A stretch of 64,000 bases of DNA, from positions 3,043,501 through 3,107,500 of the forward strand of contig JAKSGN010000037.1 of NCBI GenBank assembly GCA_024180945.1, in the 5' to 3' direction. This document shows, in pieces, positions 11,027 to 22,429 of this stretch (the stretch's first letter is position 1; every line of letters begins with the position of its first letter). Below the pieces are notes generated by a model, which was not told where the DNA came from, searched no databases, and saw nothing but the letters and a program-made list of their open reading frames with translations. The stretch comes from Macrophomina tecta. Taxonomy: Eukaryota > Ascomycota > Dothideomycetes > Botryosphaeriales > Botryosphaeriaceae. The position numbers and the translations under genes are program-made.

Positions 11027-11773
11027 AGTAGTATTACATATCTCTCTAGAAAGATACCTGGCATAGCATCAATATAGAAGAGAATTGTTAGCGTAACGAC
11101 GACAGGGCGGAAGTGATGGAAAGAAGGCGAAGAGGTGATAAGGAGGTGCCACGGTTCACACTAAGAATGCCGCCTTATATCCAGATACATACTCTGACTC
11201 ACCCGTCACGTCCTATGACTCACCGCCTTACATCTTGTTGGATCAATCACGTGTTTCAAGGTCTCCTTATTATCACACCACATCGCTTAGCTACAATCAC
11301 TCGTATAAGAGGCGGTCGGGTCACCGACCCTCTTCCTCTTCATGCAAATCAATGCCAATCCACTTCCTTCATCACTGAATAAGCTGTCACCTCACTTGTT
11401 CCAACACATCTTTAAGTTGTGTTTAATAATACCTCCTCTCCACTTTCTTTCGAACCTTTGTCTCTAGGAACATGTCTTTAAGCACTCTAGTCGGGCCCGA
11501 ATGATAGCATAATGTGTGAAATGGGAAGCATGTGAATTAGGAGGCATGTAAAATGGGAGGCATATGGAAATGGGAGGCATGTGAAAATGGGAGGCATGTG
11601 AAATGGGAGGCTGGCTGGCTGGACGATGTCAGCTTTTGGGTCATCGCGTCCCGGGACTTCGACCTTAGTCGTAATGTCTCTTGTAACCTTGGTTGAATCC
11701 GGCAGCATTGCTTGCATGCACCTATCTCTTCGTCTGTTGGAGTGGTGACCATTAGTGTCAAACGTTAAGCGTT
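11027..11773. promoter_or_regulatory. Upstream region of the monooxygenase gene
   Basis: This is non-coding sequence without RIP. It contains a CACGTG E-box at 11248-11253, a 16-17-bp minisatellite at 11515-11612, and a short GGCT run beside it. No promoter element can be fixed with confidence. Confidence 0.35.
11515..11612 (+). repeat. Minisatellite, six copies of a 16-17-bp unit
   Basis: The unit is close to TGTGAAATGGGAGGCA. The copies differ by single bases or a one-base insertion. The open frames with repeated Pro-Ile-Phe residues seen on the opposite strand are translations of this repeat and not a gene. Confidence 0.9.
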
Positions 11774-13480
11774 AACGTGTTTCACCACTCAGTGGGCCAC
11801 ACCAGTCATCGACCACCCCACCAACACCAAAATGCTTCTTAGTACAATTATTTCGCCACAACGCCTTTAATTTCATCCAAAACCCTATCTAACTACTCTT
11901 TGGATATTAGGATATCGGCGAATCGTGTGGCCTTGTAAATGACAATTACTACACCTCGGCGGCGCACGTTGTCGTACAGCCGTCGCCTCCCGTTAATCAG
12001 CCGCTTCCTCCCTATTTTCTATCCCGTAAACTAAAAGCTGCCCCTAATAAGCCTGTAAAGCACCTCCCTATGCAATATACCTTCGCCGGTATTGCTGCTT
12101 TTGTTTTCGCGGTTAGTTAGTCGTACGAAGCTCCGAATTCTCTTTTATAAGTATTATAGCTAAATGTATCGCTATCTAGCATCCCTTAATAAGTTGTCTA
12201 AACGCTTGGTTTATTAGGCTCTGGGATTAACGCTAGATAAGATCTCGTACGAGCCGAGTCTACTGCTCTAGCTAAGCTAAAGTATAAGGTGTTTTCGACG
12301 TCTATTAAGGTGCTTGTCCGCTAGCTATGTCTAGTAGAGAGGGTGTTTTAGTAACGATAAGCGACGATAATACGCGTTGTAGGTTGTACGGTATATGCCC
12401 CGTAGCTTAAAATCTACTTCTAATGTTTTAATCCGTAAAGACTAATAGGCGTACCTTCGAGTATATTATAAGAAAGCTATCTTTGTCGATATAGTAGATT
12501 TCTTAGTGGACGCTTTCCTAAACCTCCTAGCCGTACGAGCGCTTAAGGGGAGAAGTAGCTTACGTTAAGCGGCTAGAGAAGATACGATATATACGCAGGT
12601 ATATAGAGCGTAATAATATTATTCGCTATATAGTACTAGTCGAGTTCGGGCGTTACATAGCTGCTATGGCCGTCGAGGATAAGTAGACGGTAGGTTCCCT
12701 TAGTACGAGATTCTATATATATATTAAAATACTTAACCTATTTAAGACCTAACTAATCTATCGTCTAGCCGTTATCGCTTATAGTAATTACCTAATCAGC
12801 CGGTAGTTCTCGATACTAGTTTAACTAGTGCACCTTTCCTACGAGAATAATATAACGGCGGAATCGCCTAGCCGGAGGCGTTAATACCCTTAATCGTCGT
12901 TATCCGCTCCCGGTTTCCCGGTTGCACGGTAATTACTCGGCCGATTATATCGGAGCTTATAACGATATTAGATATCGTAATTACTTCTATTATAAATCTT
13001 ATCTCGTTGAAATTATAGAAGTCGTTGTCGAGAATACCATACGACTAACCTATCTCTTAAATACGCGTAAACTACGCATTAATTATAACTAGATCCTCGC
13101 ATTTAGCGCGTTGCGAATGAAACTTTCAATTCTATTTTATTTTAAGCTCGGGCTAGTTATTAATAAAACGAGATGCCTAGTTCTTACCAACTAGTTAATA
13201 TAGAGGATTATAGCCGCGCGCTACGAGTAAATAGTCTACCATCCTTCGTATATTAATAATCTAGGGAGGGAATCCTCGCCGATTAAGGCTTAGGATCTAC
13301 TCTACTAAAGCCTTTTCTTTAGACGGCTGTAGCTTTCGTTTTTGCGAATTAGACGCGCTTTATAAGGCTGTTTCATTAAGACGACGTTGAAGAGTAGTTC
13401 GATATATAGTTATAGTTATTATTAGCTAACTGTAGACTAGTGTAACTAATAGTAAGTCCGTCTAGACTATACTACCTTTC
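11774..13480 (-). mobile_element. Degenerate Fot1/pogo-type element
   Basis: The left end may start at TAACGTGTTTCACCACTCAG (11774), whose first bases match other pogo ends in the window. The matching right end was not found. The body is a RIP-damaged transposase on the minus strand. The element lies between the two intact genes. Confidence 0.65.
11930..13410 (-). pseudogene. Fot1/pogo transposase, RIP-broken
   Basis: In reading order from 13410, I see an N-terminal DNA-binding part with RRGFPP, then VARGYNPLY and VGKN.ASRFINN, the segment FHSQRAKCEDLVIINA, and FYNFNEIRFIIEVIT, which is the start of the DDE domain. Next comes QPGNRERITTIKGINASG followed by AIPPL. The later catalytic part is too decayed to follow. 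A Cys-pair (RRCTTCAAEV) near 11985-11953 marks the C-terminal zinc knuckle. Stops are mostly TAG/TAA at expected Gln and Trp positions. The size fits a full-length transposase of about 500 residues, and it is certainly inactive. Confidence 0.8.
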
Positions 13481-14093
13481 TGTAAGGCATTTGATCTGGA
13501 TTTTTTGCTAATGTCCTTTTAGGCTCAAGACTATGACCTGAGAAATTTTACCCTGACCTCTCTATACAACCCCCGTAATGCGGAGCCTGGAACATGCCGT
13601 TGCTAACTATTTACCCGAGTAGAGAGGGGTAGCACATCCGACGGTTAGCGCGAACGCTATTAAAGCTCCGGTTAGAAGTAACTTAAGGCCGGAAGCGCGC
13701 GTAAGCATCCGAAGTCGAACCATCTATACGGCTGTAAATGTGTTCAAATATAATTAACTGAGCCATCCGGGTAAATACTTTAATTCCCCACGTGGTCCTA
13801 CTGGTCGACAAATATTCCCGCTAATCTTAGCTGCAGCAATCTTCCATATAGTGCTTATCTACATATGTCTAGCTAGTCAGCTGCATATAGGGCGCATCGG
13901 ATGTGGACAATATGTGGCTAACGGAATACGGGTCGACTACTTTTCCAAATACAACTGCATTCTACTACCTAGCCATGTCAGCACTCTCTCCTCACTTCGT
14001 ATAAGGAGACGTCACTGCTTCAGCCATTCCACCTCAAAACCGACTCGACAAAGGGAAGCAAATTTCCCAAAATTTTTGAATACCGCATCAACC
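13481..14093. other. Spacer and 5' region of the GFA-type gene
   Basis: Composition changes from RIP-affected to normal across this stretch. No separate gene is supported. The part just before 14094 is likely the 5' untranslated region. The frame is open from 13851, but the ATG there lies far upstream of the conserved domain. Confidence 0.5.
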
Positions 14094-14616
14094 ATGGCCG
14101 AAACCGCTGCTCCCACTCCGTCCCAAACCTACGAGGCAAGCTGCCACTGCGGCACGATCAGGTTCTCAGCGACCGTCTCGCCACCTCTGGCAGAGGGCCA
14201 CGAGGTCACCTGCTGCAACTGCTCCATCTGCGTGTGCAACGGGTACCTACTGGTCTACCTACCGGACGAGCAGGTCAAGTTCCACAGCGGCGAGAACGAG
14301 GCGAAGGCGCGTCTGATCCTTTGTGTAAGTGAATGAGAGCCTCTGACTAACGGTGTATCAATAATGCAGGGCTACCGCTTTGGCGAGAGGATCGAGCACT
14401 GCTTCTGTCCCAAGTGCGGCACGAGCGTCTACGCGTATTCAATCAAGCCGGGTCTCTACGAAGGATTCAAGGCTGTGAATGTGAGTCTTTTCTTGGGTGT
14501 GCTATCAAAGCGACGATGATGGTTTGAGCTGACTGTACTACCGTCAGGTCCGCACATTCAAGGATATTGACATTGACGCGCTGAAGCTTAAGAAGGTGGA
14601 CGGAAAGAGTGTCTAA
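14094..14616 (+). CDS. GFA/CENP-V domain zinc protein (glutathione-dependent formaldehyde-activating enzyme-like)
   Basis: Three exons (14094-14324, 14370-14480, 14548-14616) give 136 residues. Introns of 45 and 67 bp have GTAAGT/CAG and GTGAGT/CAG ends, and both fall between codons. Zinc-ligand motifs of the family are present: CHCG at 17-20, CCNCSIC at 40-46, and CPKCG at 90-94, preceded by HCF. The ATG at 14094 sits in ACCATGG and places the first Cys motif at the normal distance from the N-terminus. In the family founder this fold helps condense formaldehyde with glutathione. Most fungal members have no proven substrate, so the reaction here is open. The gene is intact, GC-rich and free of RIP, and lies 58 bp from a pogo end. 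Confidence 0.9.
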
Positions 14617-14673
14617 TTACTGTTTCGGGAAATTTTTCTACAACGTAGTTAATTCGTAAATAGGTGAAGTTAA

Positions 14674-14789
14674 TAACGTAGGTGACAAGCGAGCCACCCA
14701 GGCAAGCGAGCCGCCCACCTCATCAACTTTCTACACCTTTGCACGCGTATAACTCCACAACACACGATAATACTATCTAATCAACGATA
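14674..14789 (-). repeat. pogo-type element end, truncated
   Basis: It starts TAACGTAGGTGACAAGCGAG and has a second AAGCGAGCC copy 24 bp on. It also shares ATAACTCCACAAC with the 3' side of the element at 1265-2400. It is therefore the 3' end of a minus-oriented copy, cut short at the Tc1-type element at 14790. Confidence 0.65.
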
Positions 14790-14816
14790 CAGTGACCTGA
14801 CAAAAGTCTGCGCACG
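14790..14816 (+). repeat. Left TIR of the Tc1-type element
   Basis: It starts CAGTGACCTGACAAAAGTCT and pairs with 16108-16134. Confidence 0.88.
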
Positions 14817-14948
14817 GGCATAACCGACTCACCAACACGATCCTCACCACCCACAGCTGTTTTTCAACGCACGCTTTCTGCTGCTTATACAAAGTTGGTA
14901 GCGGGTCAAAAATAAGTGCTGAATTCGAGAATGGTGTTATTTTTGCTA

Positions 14949-16044
14949 CTAGTATTTCGTGTGCCACCCTTTTGCAGCGATGACTGCCTCGCACCTGCGT
15001 TTCATACTACCCAACACCGAGTCAAATAATGACTGTGGTAATTGCTCCCACGCATCTTCTAGTGCTTGCCCTAGCTTCTCTTTAATAATCTCTTCGCCTT
15101 TAGGTGCGTTTATAAGCTCTAGATAAAGCTCTAGCACCTTTGCTTTTAAATGAAACCAGATGTGTTCAATTGGATTTAAATCCGGACTACATGCCGGCCA
15201 ACGAATAACATTTACGTGTTTTTCTTGGAACCATTCGCGCACCTTAATAGCTGTGTGAATAAGAGGCATTGTCCTGTATAAAGAGCATGCCTCTTCGCTA
15301 AACCTGTGGTATATTTTCCTCGAGTACTTGCAGGTAGGAGTTGGCTGAATATCCCCCCCTCTTTGCCTCCGGATCACGTACCATTACGTGTAATTTAGAC
15401 CTTCCACGCTTGCCGGAAAATGCGCCCCATACCATAACAGATATATCTTTGCCTTTAGCGTACGTTTGGATCATTGCGCGGTCCCATTTTTGACCGGGTG
15501 TGCGAAAACACCACTTACGATGCGCCCCTTTGCCGCGCTCCGCAGAGCACTTATCTGACCAGATAACTTTCGCCTATTGCTATTCGGTCCAGTATAAATG
15601 CTCGTGAGCCCAGGCTAGCCGGATTGCTGCGTGTTCATCTATAAGCTCTGGCCGGCCTGCCGCACGTCATTTGCGTATATTGTAGGTGTCCAAGAGGCGC
15701 GCAATGGTCCGGTCGTGGCAGACGACTCCAGTCTGTTCGCGCACCTGTTTATAGGTGATCCTTGGGCCCTTTCGTACGACACGAAGAATATGTCTTTTAT
15801 CGCCATCTGACAGAATCTTCGGCCTGCCAGAGCGAAGCTGTGAGCGTCCTTCGTTGCGCTGGAGCGCGCGCAGTGAGGTGGTGTGGACAGTGGATTTCGA
15901 CACGCCAAGCTCGCTCTTAAACCAAGCCGGCTTCTTGCCTAACGCTTTACAGGCAAGCAGAATGCCGTGTTGTTGAGGAGAGTACTCCTTCCCAGGAGCA
16001 TGCCGGCCAAAGATCTCTTTCAAAGGAGTGCGTTGTGGTGCCAT
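14949..16044 (-). pseudogene. Tc1-type transposase, broken by stops and a frameshift
   Basis: ATG at 16044 opens 125 intact codons (MAPQRTPLKEIFGRHAPGKE), with a two-part helix-turn-helix containing ELGVSKSTVH and GRPKILSDGDKRHILR. After a TGA at about 15665 the frame continues as AAGRPELIDEHAAIRLAWAH, VIWSDKCSAE (first Asp), then MVWGAFSGKRG and LFIQDNA (second Asp). A one-base shift near 15267 then moves the C-terminal 142 codons to another frame, holding CSPDLNPIEHIWFHLK with the final catalytic acid. It ends GWHTKY. Length and order fit a normal Tc1 transposase of about 360 residues. Several stops and the shift make it inactive. Confidence 0.85.
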
Positions 16045-16107
16045 AAGGGTGGTGTGAAGATCGTGAGTTTCGCGATCGCGACGCGTTTTGTCGCGTCGTG
16101 GGTGGAA

Positions 16108-16134
16108 CGTGCGCAGACTTTTGTCCTAGTACTG
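16108..16134 (-). repeat. Right TIR of the Tc1-type element
   Basis: On the minus strand it starts CAGTACTAGGACAAAAGTCT. It differs from the left TIR in four or five of the bases at positions 5-9. Confidence 0.88.
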
Positions 16135-16136
16135 TA

Positions 16137-17566
16137 TAACGTAGATAGCAAGCGAGCCGTCACCCTCACCAACTTTACGCAACGCGTCACCTTTTAACAA
16201 CAATGGCTCAACCACCTACTACTCGATCGCCCTACAACGAAGCAGATATCTTCCTTACTATCTTAGCTATTAACCAGAACCAGATTCAGAGCGAAAAGCG
16301 CGCTGTATTAACGTTCAACGTCCCCCGATCGACGCTCCGTGACCGACGCGCCGGAATCCTGTCACGACGCGATTGTGAGGCTAATTCAAAGAAGCTCTTA
16401 ACGCTTGAGGAGGAGGTAATTGTTAGGCGTATACTTAACCTAGATTCGCGAGGGTTCGCGCCTACCCTAAGTGCTATACGAGATATGGCCAATAAATTGC
16501 TTACTAAGCGCAGTGCTGGCCAGGTTGGCTAAAAGTGGCTAAGGAACTTTGTCCAACGGACTCCTAGCCTTATAACGCGATTTAACCGACCGTACGATTG
16601 GTAGAGAGCCTTATACGAGGATCCTAAGGTTATTAGTGACTAGTTCGAGCTTATATAGCATACTAAAGCCACATACGGTATCTACGATAAGGATACCTAT
16701 AACTTTGACGAGACTAGCTTTATAATAGGTAAGATATCATCGTAGCTTATCGTTATAGGCTTAGAGAGGTGTAATTAACTAAAGGTAATACGGCTAGGCG
16801 ATCGTGAATTAGCTATAGTAATCTAGGGAATTAACGTAGCTAGGTAGGTAATCCCACCATTTATTATCTTTATAGGTAAGTGCTACCTCTCTACTTAGTA
16901 CGAGGACAACGATATACCTAGCAATTAGGTTATTATAGTTAGCGATAACGGCTAGATAATAAACGAGCTTAGTATCGTATAGCTATAGTACTTTAATAAG
17001 TATATAAAGAAGCGGATAGTAGATGCGCGTCAGCTACTAATCTTAGATAGCTAAGAGAGCTATAACTCGCTTAAATTCTAGGTAATATATAAGGATAATA
17101 TCTATACTCTCTATATATCGCTATATTTATTACACCTTCTACAGCCGCTTAACGTTAGCTACTTCTCGCCATTAATATGCGCATACGAGAGTTAGATTAG
17201 AGACTTAATACGCAATTATATTAACTATATTATAAAGCTTAAGTTTCTACTAGCCTTTAAAGCAGCCTTTAATATATTAATTATAAAGAATAATATCTAC
17301 GTAAGCTTTTAAGATGCCGGCCTAGTCCCGTACGATCTAGATAGGGTAATATTAAAGCTTAATATAAAGGTTCGTACGCTAATACTACCCGCCCAAGAGG
17401 CTACCTTATAGAAGTCGAAAAGACTAAGTAGCGTACGTAAACTAGAGTTTTAATTAATGCTAATTCGCAACTAGATATAAAGATATTAAGATTTATTATC
17501 TATATTAATTATTTAGTCGCTTAGTCAGCTTACGAAGGGCGCTAAGATTAATAGGCTATAAGATAC
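16137..17566 (+). mobile_element. pogo/Fot1-type element, 3' end cut by Gypsy-A
   Basis: It begins TAACGTAGATAGCAAGCGAG directly after the TA of the Tc1-type element and carries a transposase in the plus direction. It is cut at 17567 by the first base of a Gypsy-A LTR. The missing 3' end is not found beyond the other side of Gypsy-A. Confidence 0.75.
16203..17560 (+). pseudogene. pogo/Fot1 transposase, full length but RIP-broken
   Basis: The first 109 codons are intact (MAQPPTTRSPYNEADIFLTI) and include LNLDSRGFAPTLS and IRDMANKLLTKR, equivalent to the 1877-2317 copy. RIP stops follow from 16530. The frame still shows TYNFDETSFIIGKISS (start of the DDE region), then IPPFIIFIGKCYLST, IIVSDNG, LLILDS.ESYNSLKF (catalytic Asp region) and HLLQPLNVSYFSPL. 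It closes with QLTKGAKI, where the C-terminal tail normally begins. The RIP load rises sharply along the gene: almost none in the first 300 bp, heavy afterwards. Confidence 0.85.
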
Positions 17567-17950
17567 TATTACGCCGTTACTCTTTCTAGAGGAGGTTAGG
17601 TATATCGTCGGGTAGCGTAGGCTTTCGGGGGGCCGTAGCGGTAGATAGAGAAGGGTCATATATAATATTAGGGTAAAAATTAATTAATAAGTTAACTATA
17701 AGGGTCCTATCTACTATAAATAAGTATAGCCTATATATATAGGGTATTTAGTTAGATTATGATAGATTACTAGCTAGCTTATCGTAATCTAGTAAGTCGA
17801 GTAATCTATAGTTAGTACGCTAGGTAATAGATCTACCTTCTACCCTTTAGAATATAATCCAGACTAAGAATTTCCCGCTTCGAGGAGTTAGGGCCTTTTT
17901 TAAAAAATAGGGCTATTCTTCCTCCGTCTCCTCTAGCTAGTATTATAATA
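17567..17950 (-). repeat. Gypsy-A copy 1, 3' LTR
   Basis: The LTR is 384 bp and co-linear with 29579-29962. In the element's direction it starts TATTATAATACTAGCTAG, where TG has become TA by RIP. Confidence 0.92.
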
Positions 17951-18122
17951 CTATCCCCCCTCTAGGCGACTTTTAGCCCGAAAGTTTAAAGCTATAAGTA
18001 TAGAGTAGTTCTTTCTTATCTATTTTATTACTTATTTCTAATCTTATTTCGCGATATCTAGTTATAAGTTCTCTAAGCGCCGTAATTTAGCTACTTATAT
18101 CGCTTATTTAGGAGTTATTATT

Positions 18123-18700
18123 ATGCCTTCCTATAGTTACTATCGTAAGAAGGGTAAAGAGTATAAGATATTACTAAAAAAAGAGCTAGAAGCTTTATCT
18201 TCTTATTATTTTAAGTATATTTATTAGGGTTATAGCTATAATATTTAAAATATCCTAGTTTAAGATTATAGGTTCTCCTAGTTCTTAGTAAGTAGTTATT
18301 AATAGTTATAGAAAACTTAGTTAATTAAAAGCACGATCGTCTTTATAAAAAATATTTAGCTATTACTAAGGCTCTATTTACTTCTTAGTAGGCTTTAGAG
18401 GCGGCTTAAAACTTTTTTTTTACTTCTATAGCCTATTTAGAGTATTTAGAGTAATAGAAGTAGTTTCTTAATAATTAGAAGCGTAAAATAATATATTAGG
18501 GTTTATTATTCTTAGAGGAGCTAGAGCGTAAAAAGACGTATACGATATAGCTATTAAGTTTAGATAGTAGTAATATAGTAAGTTCTAATAGGACAGTTTC
18601 TTAGAAGATACTAGTAGACTAGTTTTAAATATTCTTAACACTTTCTCCGGGTTTTACGTCGTAGAAAGATACTCTAGGTTTAGGCTATTAAAGTTTTATT
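18123..18700 (+). pseudogene. Antisense reading frame at the 3' end of Gypsy-A copy 1
   Basis: It runs opposite to pol, beginning 172 bp inside the 3' LTR. ATG at 18123 opens MPSYSYYRKKGKEYKILLKK. Tyr pairs here are where Cys would be before C-to-T change on the other strand (TGC to TAC), so a Cys-cluster is likely. After about 18320 a second frame continues with ITKALFTS, then QALEAA, SIAYLEYLE and QKQFLNN, a Leu/Glu/Gln-rich helix that looks like a coiled coil. A homologous frame occurs in Gypsy-A copy 2, and a similar plan occurs in both Gypsy-B copies. I do not recognise the family. Frame continuity is inferred across RIP stops and one frame change. Confidence 0.5.
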
Positions 18701-19099
18701 AGTAGTATTTCTAGATAAGTCCTTTGTAGTTAAGGTAAGAGACTAGTTTCTATAAGAATTTCTAAGAATTTTTAGCGGGGTTCATTTCTTTCTATTTAAT
18801 AAGATACTTATATTAATTATTAATCTAGTCTTTATTAAGGATTTTTTCTACTAGCTATTCTCTATTAGCGTTATTAGAGTATATTTTAATTTCTAGATCG
18901 GGTTTAGTATTACTATATATGGGTTTAAGTAAGAAGATATAGAAAACTAGATATATATCTACTTATTCTAGTAATTTAAGTTCAAAGGAAATAGGTAAAA
19001 GTTTTTTTTTAATCTAGTAGGGTTTAATTTTCTTATAGTCTAATTTATTATTCGATTATATAGTTTTAATATTTTTTTTAAGGAGCTAGACTTTATTTC

Positions 19100-21857
19100 T
19101 CTTCTTTAGAGGCGGCGATACCTAGCGCCGTCTATCGTAGTATATAGCTATTTAGTATATAATAAATTTAATATCTCGAGCTAGTTTTTAGTATAATTCA
19201 CGTAGCTAATCTACCCTAAGTATAGCTTTTTAGGTGAGTATTTCGCAGATCTAGAATTCTTCGAAGATAGTAGAGTCGAAACTATAGTTAGTATAAAAGA
19301 GCATAGTTTATATAACTTTTATTAATATACTATTATACGTATATTAGGCTAGTAGTAGGAGTTTAACCTAGTTATTTTACCTATAGTTTAGATAGAATCT
19401 TAGGTACTACTCTAGTATCTAGTTAGTTTATTTCGTTTATTTATTAGTTTACGGGTATACTATTATTAATATCTTATATTTAGTTTCTAGTTTATAGACT
19501 AAGGTTTACTAGAACTTAGCTCTAAATTATAAATTTCAATCTATAATTAGTTCTTTAGGTATTCTATAGTAGGTAAAAATATATCTAAGAAAAAGATAGA
19601 CGTAGCCCTTTACTTTAATTTTCTTATTATAAGGAATAAAGTATACCTATTTTATTAAATAGTTAATAATAACTAGAATAGCATTATATTATATTTTAGT
19701 CACGGGGTCTACTAAAATTAGTAGGTCAGTAATAAAGTCTATTATAACTAATTTCTAGGATTTAGTTAGTATTATAATAAGCTATAGCTATTTATATAGT
19801 ATATATTATATTACTTTATTCTTTATATATTTATTATATTTCTAAATAAATTTTTCTACTATTTTTCTTATTTAGGAAAAATAGAAGTATCTTATAAGTC
19901 GTTCTAAGGTTTTTATTATTCCTAAATATCTATAAACTACGGATTTATAGTATTTCTTAGTTAGTTATTTATATAGAGGTATTAGTATATAGATTTTTTA
20001 TAGAATAGTATATTACCTCTATAATCTTAGACTAGGTTAGAATTATTATATTCGGGGGTATCTATTCGTTATAGTAGTTTCTAGAATAGCGGGTTATTAT
20101 TATATTTTCTTTAGATAATTTATTTTTAAGTAGTAGTATTATTTTTTTCTTTTTTTACTACTTCTTTTATAATTTCTTTTAGTATAGGTATAGGTTTTTC
20201 GTCTTATAGTTCCTCGTCGTCTTTAGGTTTTTATTTAGATATTAGGGCTTTCGGGGGCTTTTTATTATTAATAGGGCTTTCTAGTCTTATAATAGATACT
20301 AGTATTTATTCTTTCTATAGTACGTTAAATTCTTCGATAATTTAGAGACGGTTAGGGTCTAATATACTATTATTATTTTACCTAAGTATTATTAGCGATA
20401 ATTCCGGCTTTTCTTCTACGTAATTAGCTTTACAGCTAAGTATATTTATCTTACTATTTTTATTTTCTTTACGGTAGTAAATCTTAAAGTAGAAGAGGGC
20501 GAGTTATTTTACCTATTATACTTATCTTCTATTTAATATCTTAGTAGTTATAAAGTATTCTAGATTCTTATAATTTAAATATACCGTAATTTCGTAGTTA
20601 GCTTTCTTAAGGTAATATCGCTATTTCTTAAATACTATAATAATCGCGAGTAGTTCTTTATTATATATCTCGTAGTTAAGTTCTATAGGTAATATTTTAC
20701 GAAAGTAGTATACGATAAAGTATAATCTTTTCTTATTATCTAGCTAGCTAAGAGTAGCGCTAATAGCGTAGTTAAATACATTAGTTTTAAGATAGAGGGG
20801 CTTATTAGAATTAAATATAATTAATATAGAGGCTTCTACGAAGGCTCTTTTAAGTTAGTTAAACGCTTTTTATTATAGTTCTTTCTAGGCGAATAAGGTA
20901 TCTTTTTAAATAAGTTAGATAAGTAGTTTAGCTATATAGAAGTATTATTTAATAAACTACTAGTAAAAGTTAATAAACTCTAAAAAGGCTTATACTTCTT
21001 TAACGTTTTTTAGTTTAGACTATTTTAAAATATCTTCTATCTTTCTTAGATCTATAACTACTTTTCCTAGTTTAGTAATAAAGCCTAGGAATTTAATCTT
21101 CTAGGTATAGAAGGTATATTTTTTCGGTTTAACTAAGAGACTATATTTAAGTAGTTTCTAGAGAACCTTCGATATATATTTTTTATATTCTTCTAGGGTT
21201 TCTAAGTAAATTAGAATATTATTAAGGTAAGCTATATAGAATCTATCTAGGTATTTCTATAGAATATAGTTAATAAGGGCTTAGAATATAGTAGAGACGT
21301 TAGTAAATCTAAAGAGTATTACTAAATATTTATATAGACTATATCAGGTTTAGAATATAGTTTTCTATTTATATTCTTCTTTAATTTAAATAAGGTAATA
21401 TTTATCCTATAGGTCTAGTTTAGTAAAGAACTATACTTCTAAGAGATAATTTCTTAGTTTATTAATATAGGATAGAGGGTAGCGATTTTTAATAGTAATA
21501 TTATTTAAAGATCTATAATCTATATAAAGATATAACTTACCTTCTAGTTTTAGTATAAAGAGAATAGGTAATTCTACTAAAGACTAGAAGAGTTAGATAT
21601 ATTCTTTCTTTAGTAATAGATCTAGATATTTTTTTATTACTTATAACTCTTTTTCTAATATTAGGTATAATAGCCTAAATCGAGGTTTAGTATCTAGTTT
21701 TAGATTAATCTTATAGTTCTATAGTTAGTATTTTAGTAGCGCATCTTTAATCTTTTCTCTAAAAATCTTTTTAAACCGGTAGTATTCCTTAGAAATACTA
21801 TTAAGGTATTATTTATATATTTTAATAGAATTATCTTTTTTAATAAATATTAGGTAG
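19100..21857 (-). pseudogene. Gypsy-A copy 1 reverse transcriptase, RNase H and integrase
   Basis: Reading from 21857 down, the reverse transcriptase shows GKLYLYIDYRSLN, a KLDL motif, and AYLNNILIY at the catalytic YxDD position (second Asp pair altered by RIP). RNase H follows with NKELLAIIIVFKK. Integrase follows near 19740 with FITDLLILVDP, AILVIINYLIKYVYFIP and GYVYLFLRYIFTYY. The reverse transcriptase is cut on its N-terminal side by Copia at 21858. Stops are nearly all TAG/TAA. Confidence 0.85.
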
Positions 21858-22065
21858 TATTAGAATATTTAATTTAGTAGTGTTTTGGATTTAGTTATAT
21901 CTTATACTCGTTGCACACCTATCTTAGTAGGTAAGTAAGTTATATACCCGTTTTACCCTAGTAGGTAGAATAGATATAAGGGAAGCCCGTACGGCCTCCC
22001 TCTACTAGATATGCTAATTCATTCTATTTACTATTAAATAAGCCGTTACACTACTTATTCTAATA
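21858..22065 (+). repeat. Copia 5' LTR
   Basis: The LTR is 208 bp, starting TATTAGAATATTTAATTTAG and ending CTAATA (TG and CA ends lost to RIP). It matches 27419-27626. Confidence 0.93.
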
Positions 22066-22429
22066 GTTATAAGCCTGGATACGTCTTAGGTGCCTTTCGT
22101 ATTCTAAGCCATCCTCCCTAGTATCTTATTATACTATTCCGAGCGTTCCGTGGTATCCGGACGTTTATTCTTAGTACTCTTTTACCATACGTGTCCTATA
22201 ACGGAGGACTTTAGTTGCCTTTTATAATACGCCTTTTTATTACCTAAAGCGTAGTACTTTGCCACCATCTTAGAGTAATACTTTTAAGTAATGGCTTATT
22301 TATTAGTCTTACGCCTATTATCTACTTTAGTAATTTACCTATACCTGCTTTGGCACACAACGTAAATTAATATAATATAAAACTACGCTATAACATCTTC
22401 TAAGCCTATCGTTGTCTTAAAGATAGCCG

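Larger units (their letters stand above)
14790..16134 (-). mobile_element. Tc1/mariner-type element with TIRs and TA duplication
   Basis: The 1345-bp element lies between TA (14788-14789) and TA (16135-16136). Its ends, 14790-14816 and 16108-16134, are 27-bp inverted repeats sharing GACAAAAGTCTGCGCACG and differing near the tip. One transposase frame fills the interior on the minus strand. It is much less RIP-affected than the retrotransposons to its right. Confidence 0.9.

Noticed and set aside
11487..11761. Minus-strand frames with repeated Pro-Ile-Phe-Thr units
   Set aside because: They are translations of the 16-17-bp minisatellite.
13851..14093. Upstream ATG that would lengthen the GFA-type protein by 81 residues
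   Set aside because: The extra residues are not family-like, and the ATG at 14094 has a better context and gives the normal domain start.
14800..14850. Zinc-knuckle-like remnant of a pogo transposase
   Set aside because: The resemblance comes from the left TIR of the Tc1-type element, which has a matching right TIR at 16108-16134.
15755..16197. Plus-strand frames of 73-76 codons
   Set aside because: They are shadows of the Tc1 transposase and its right end.
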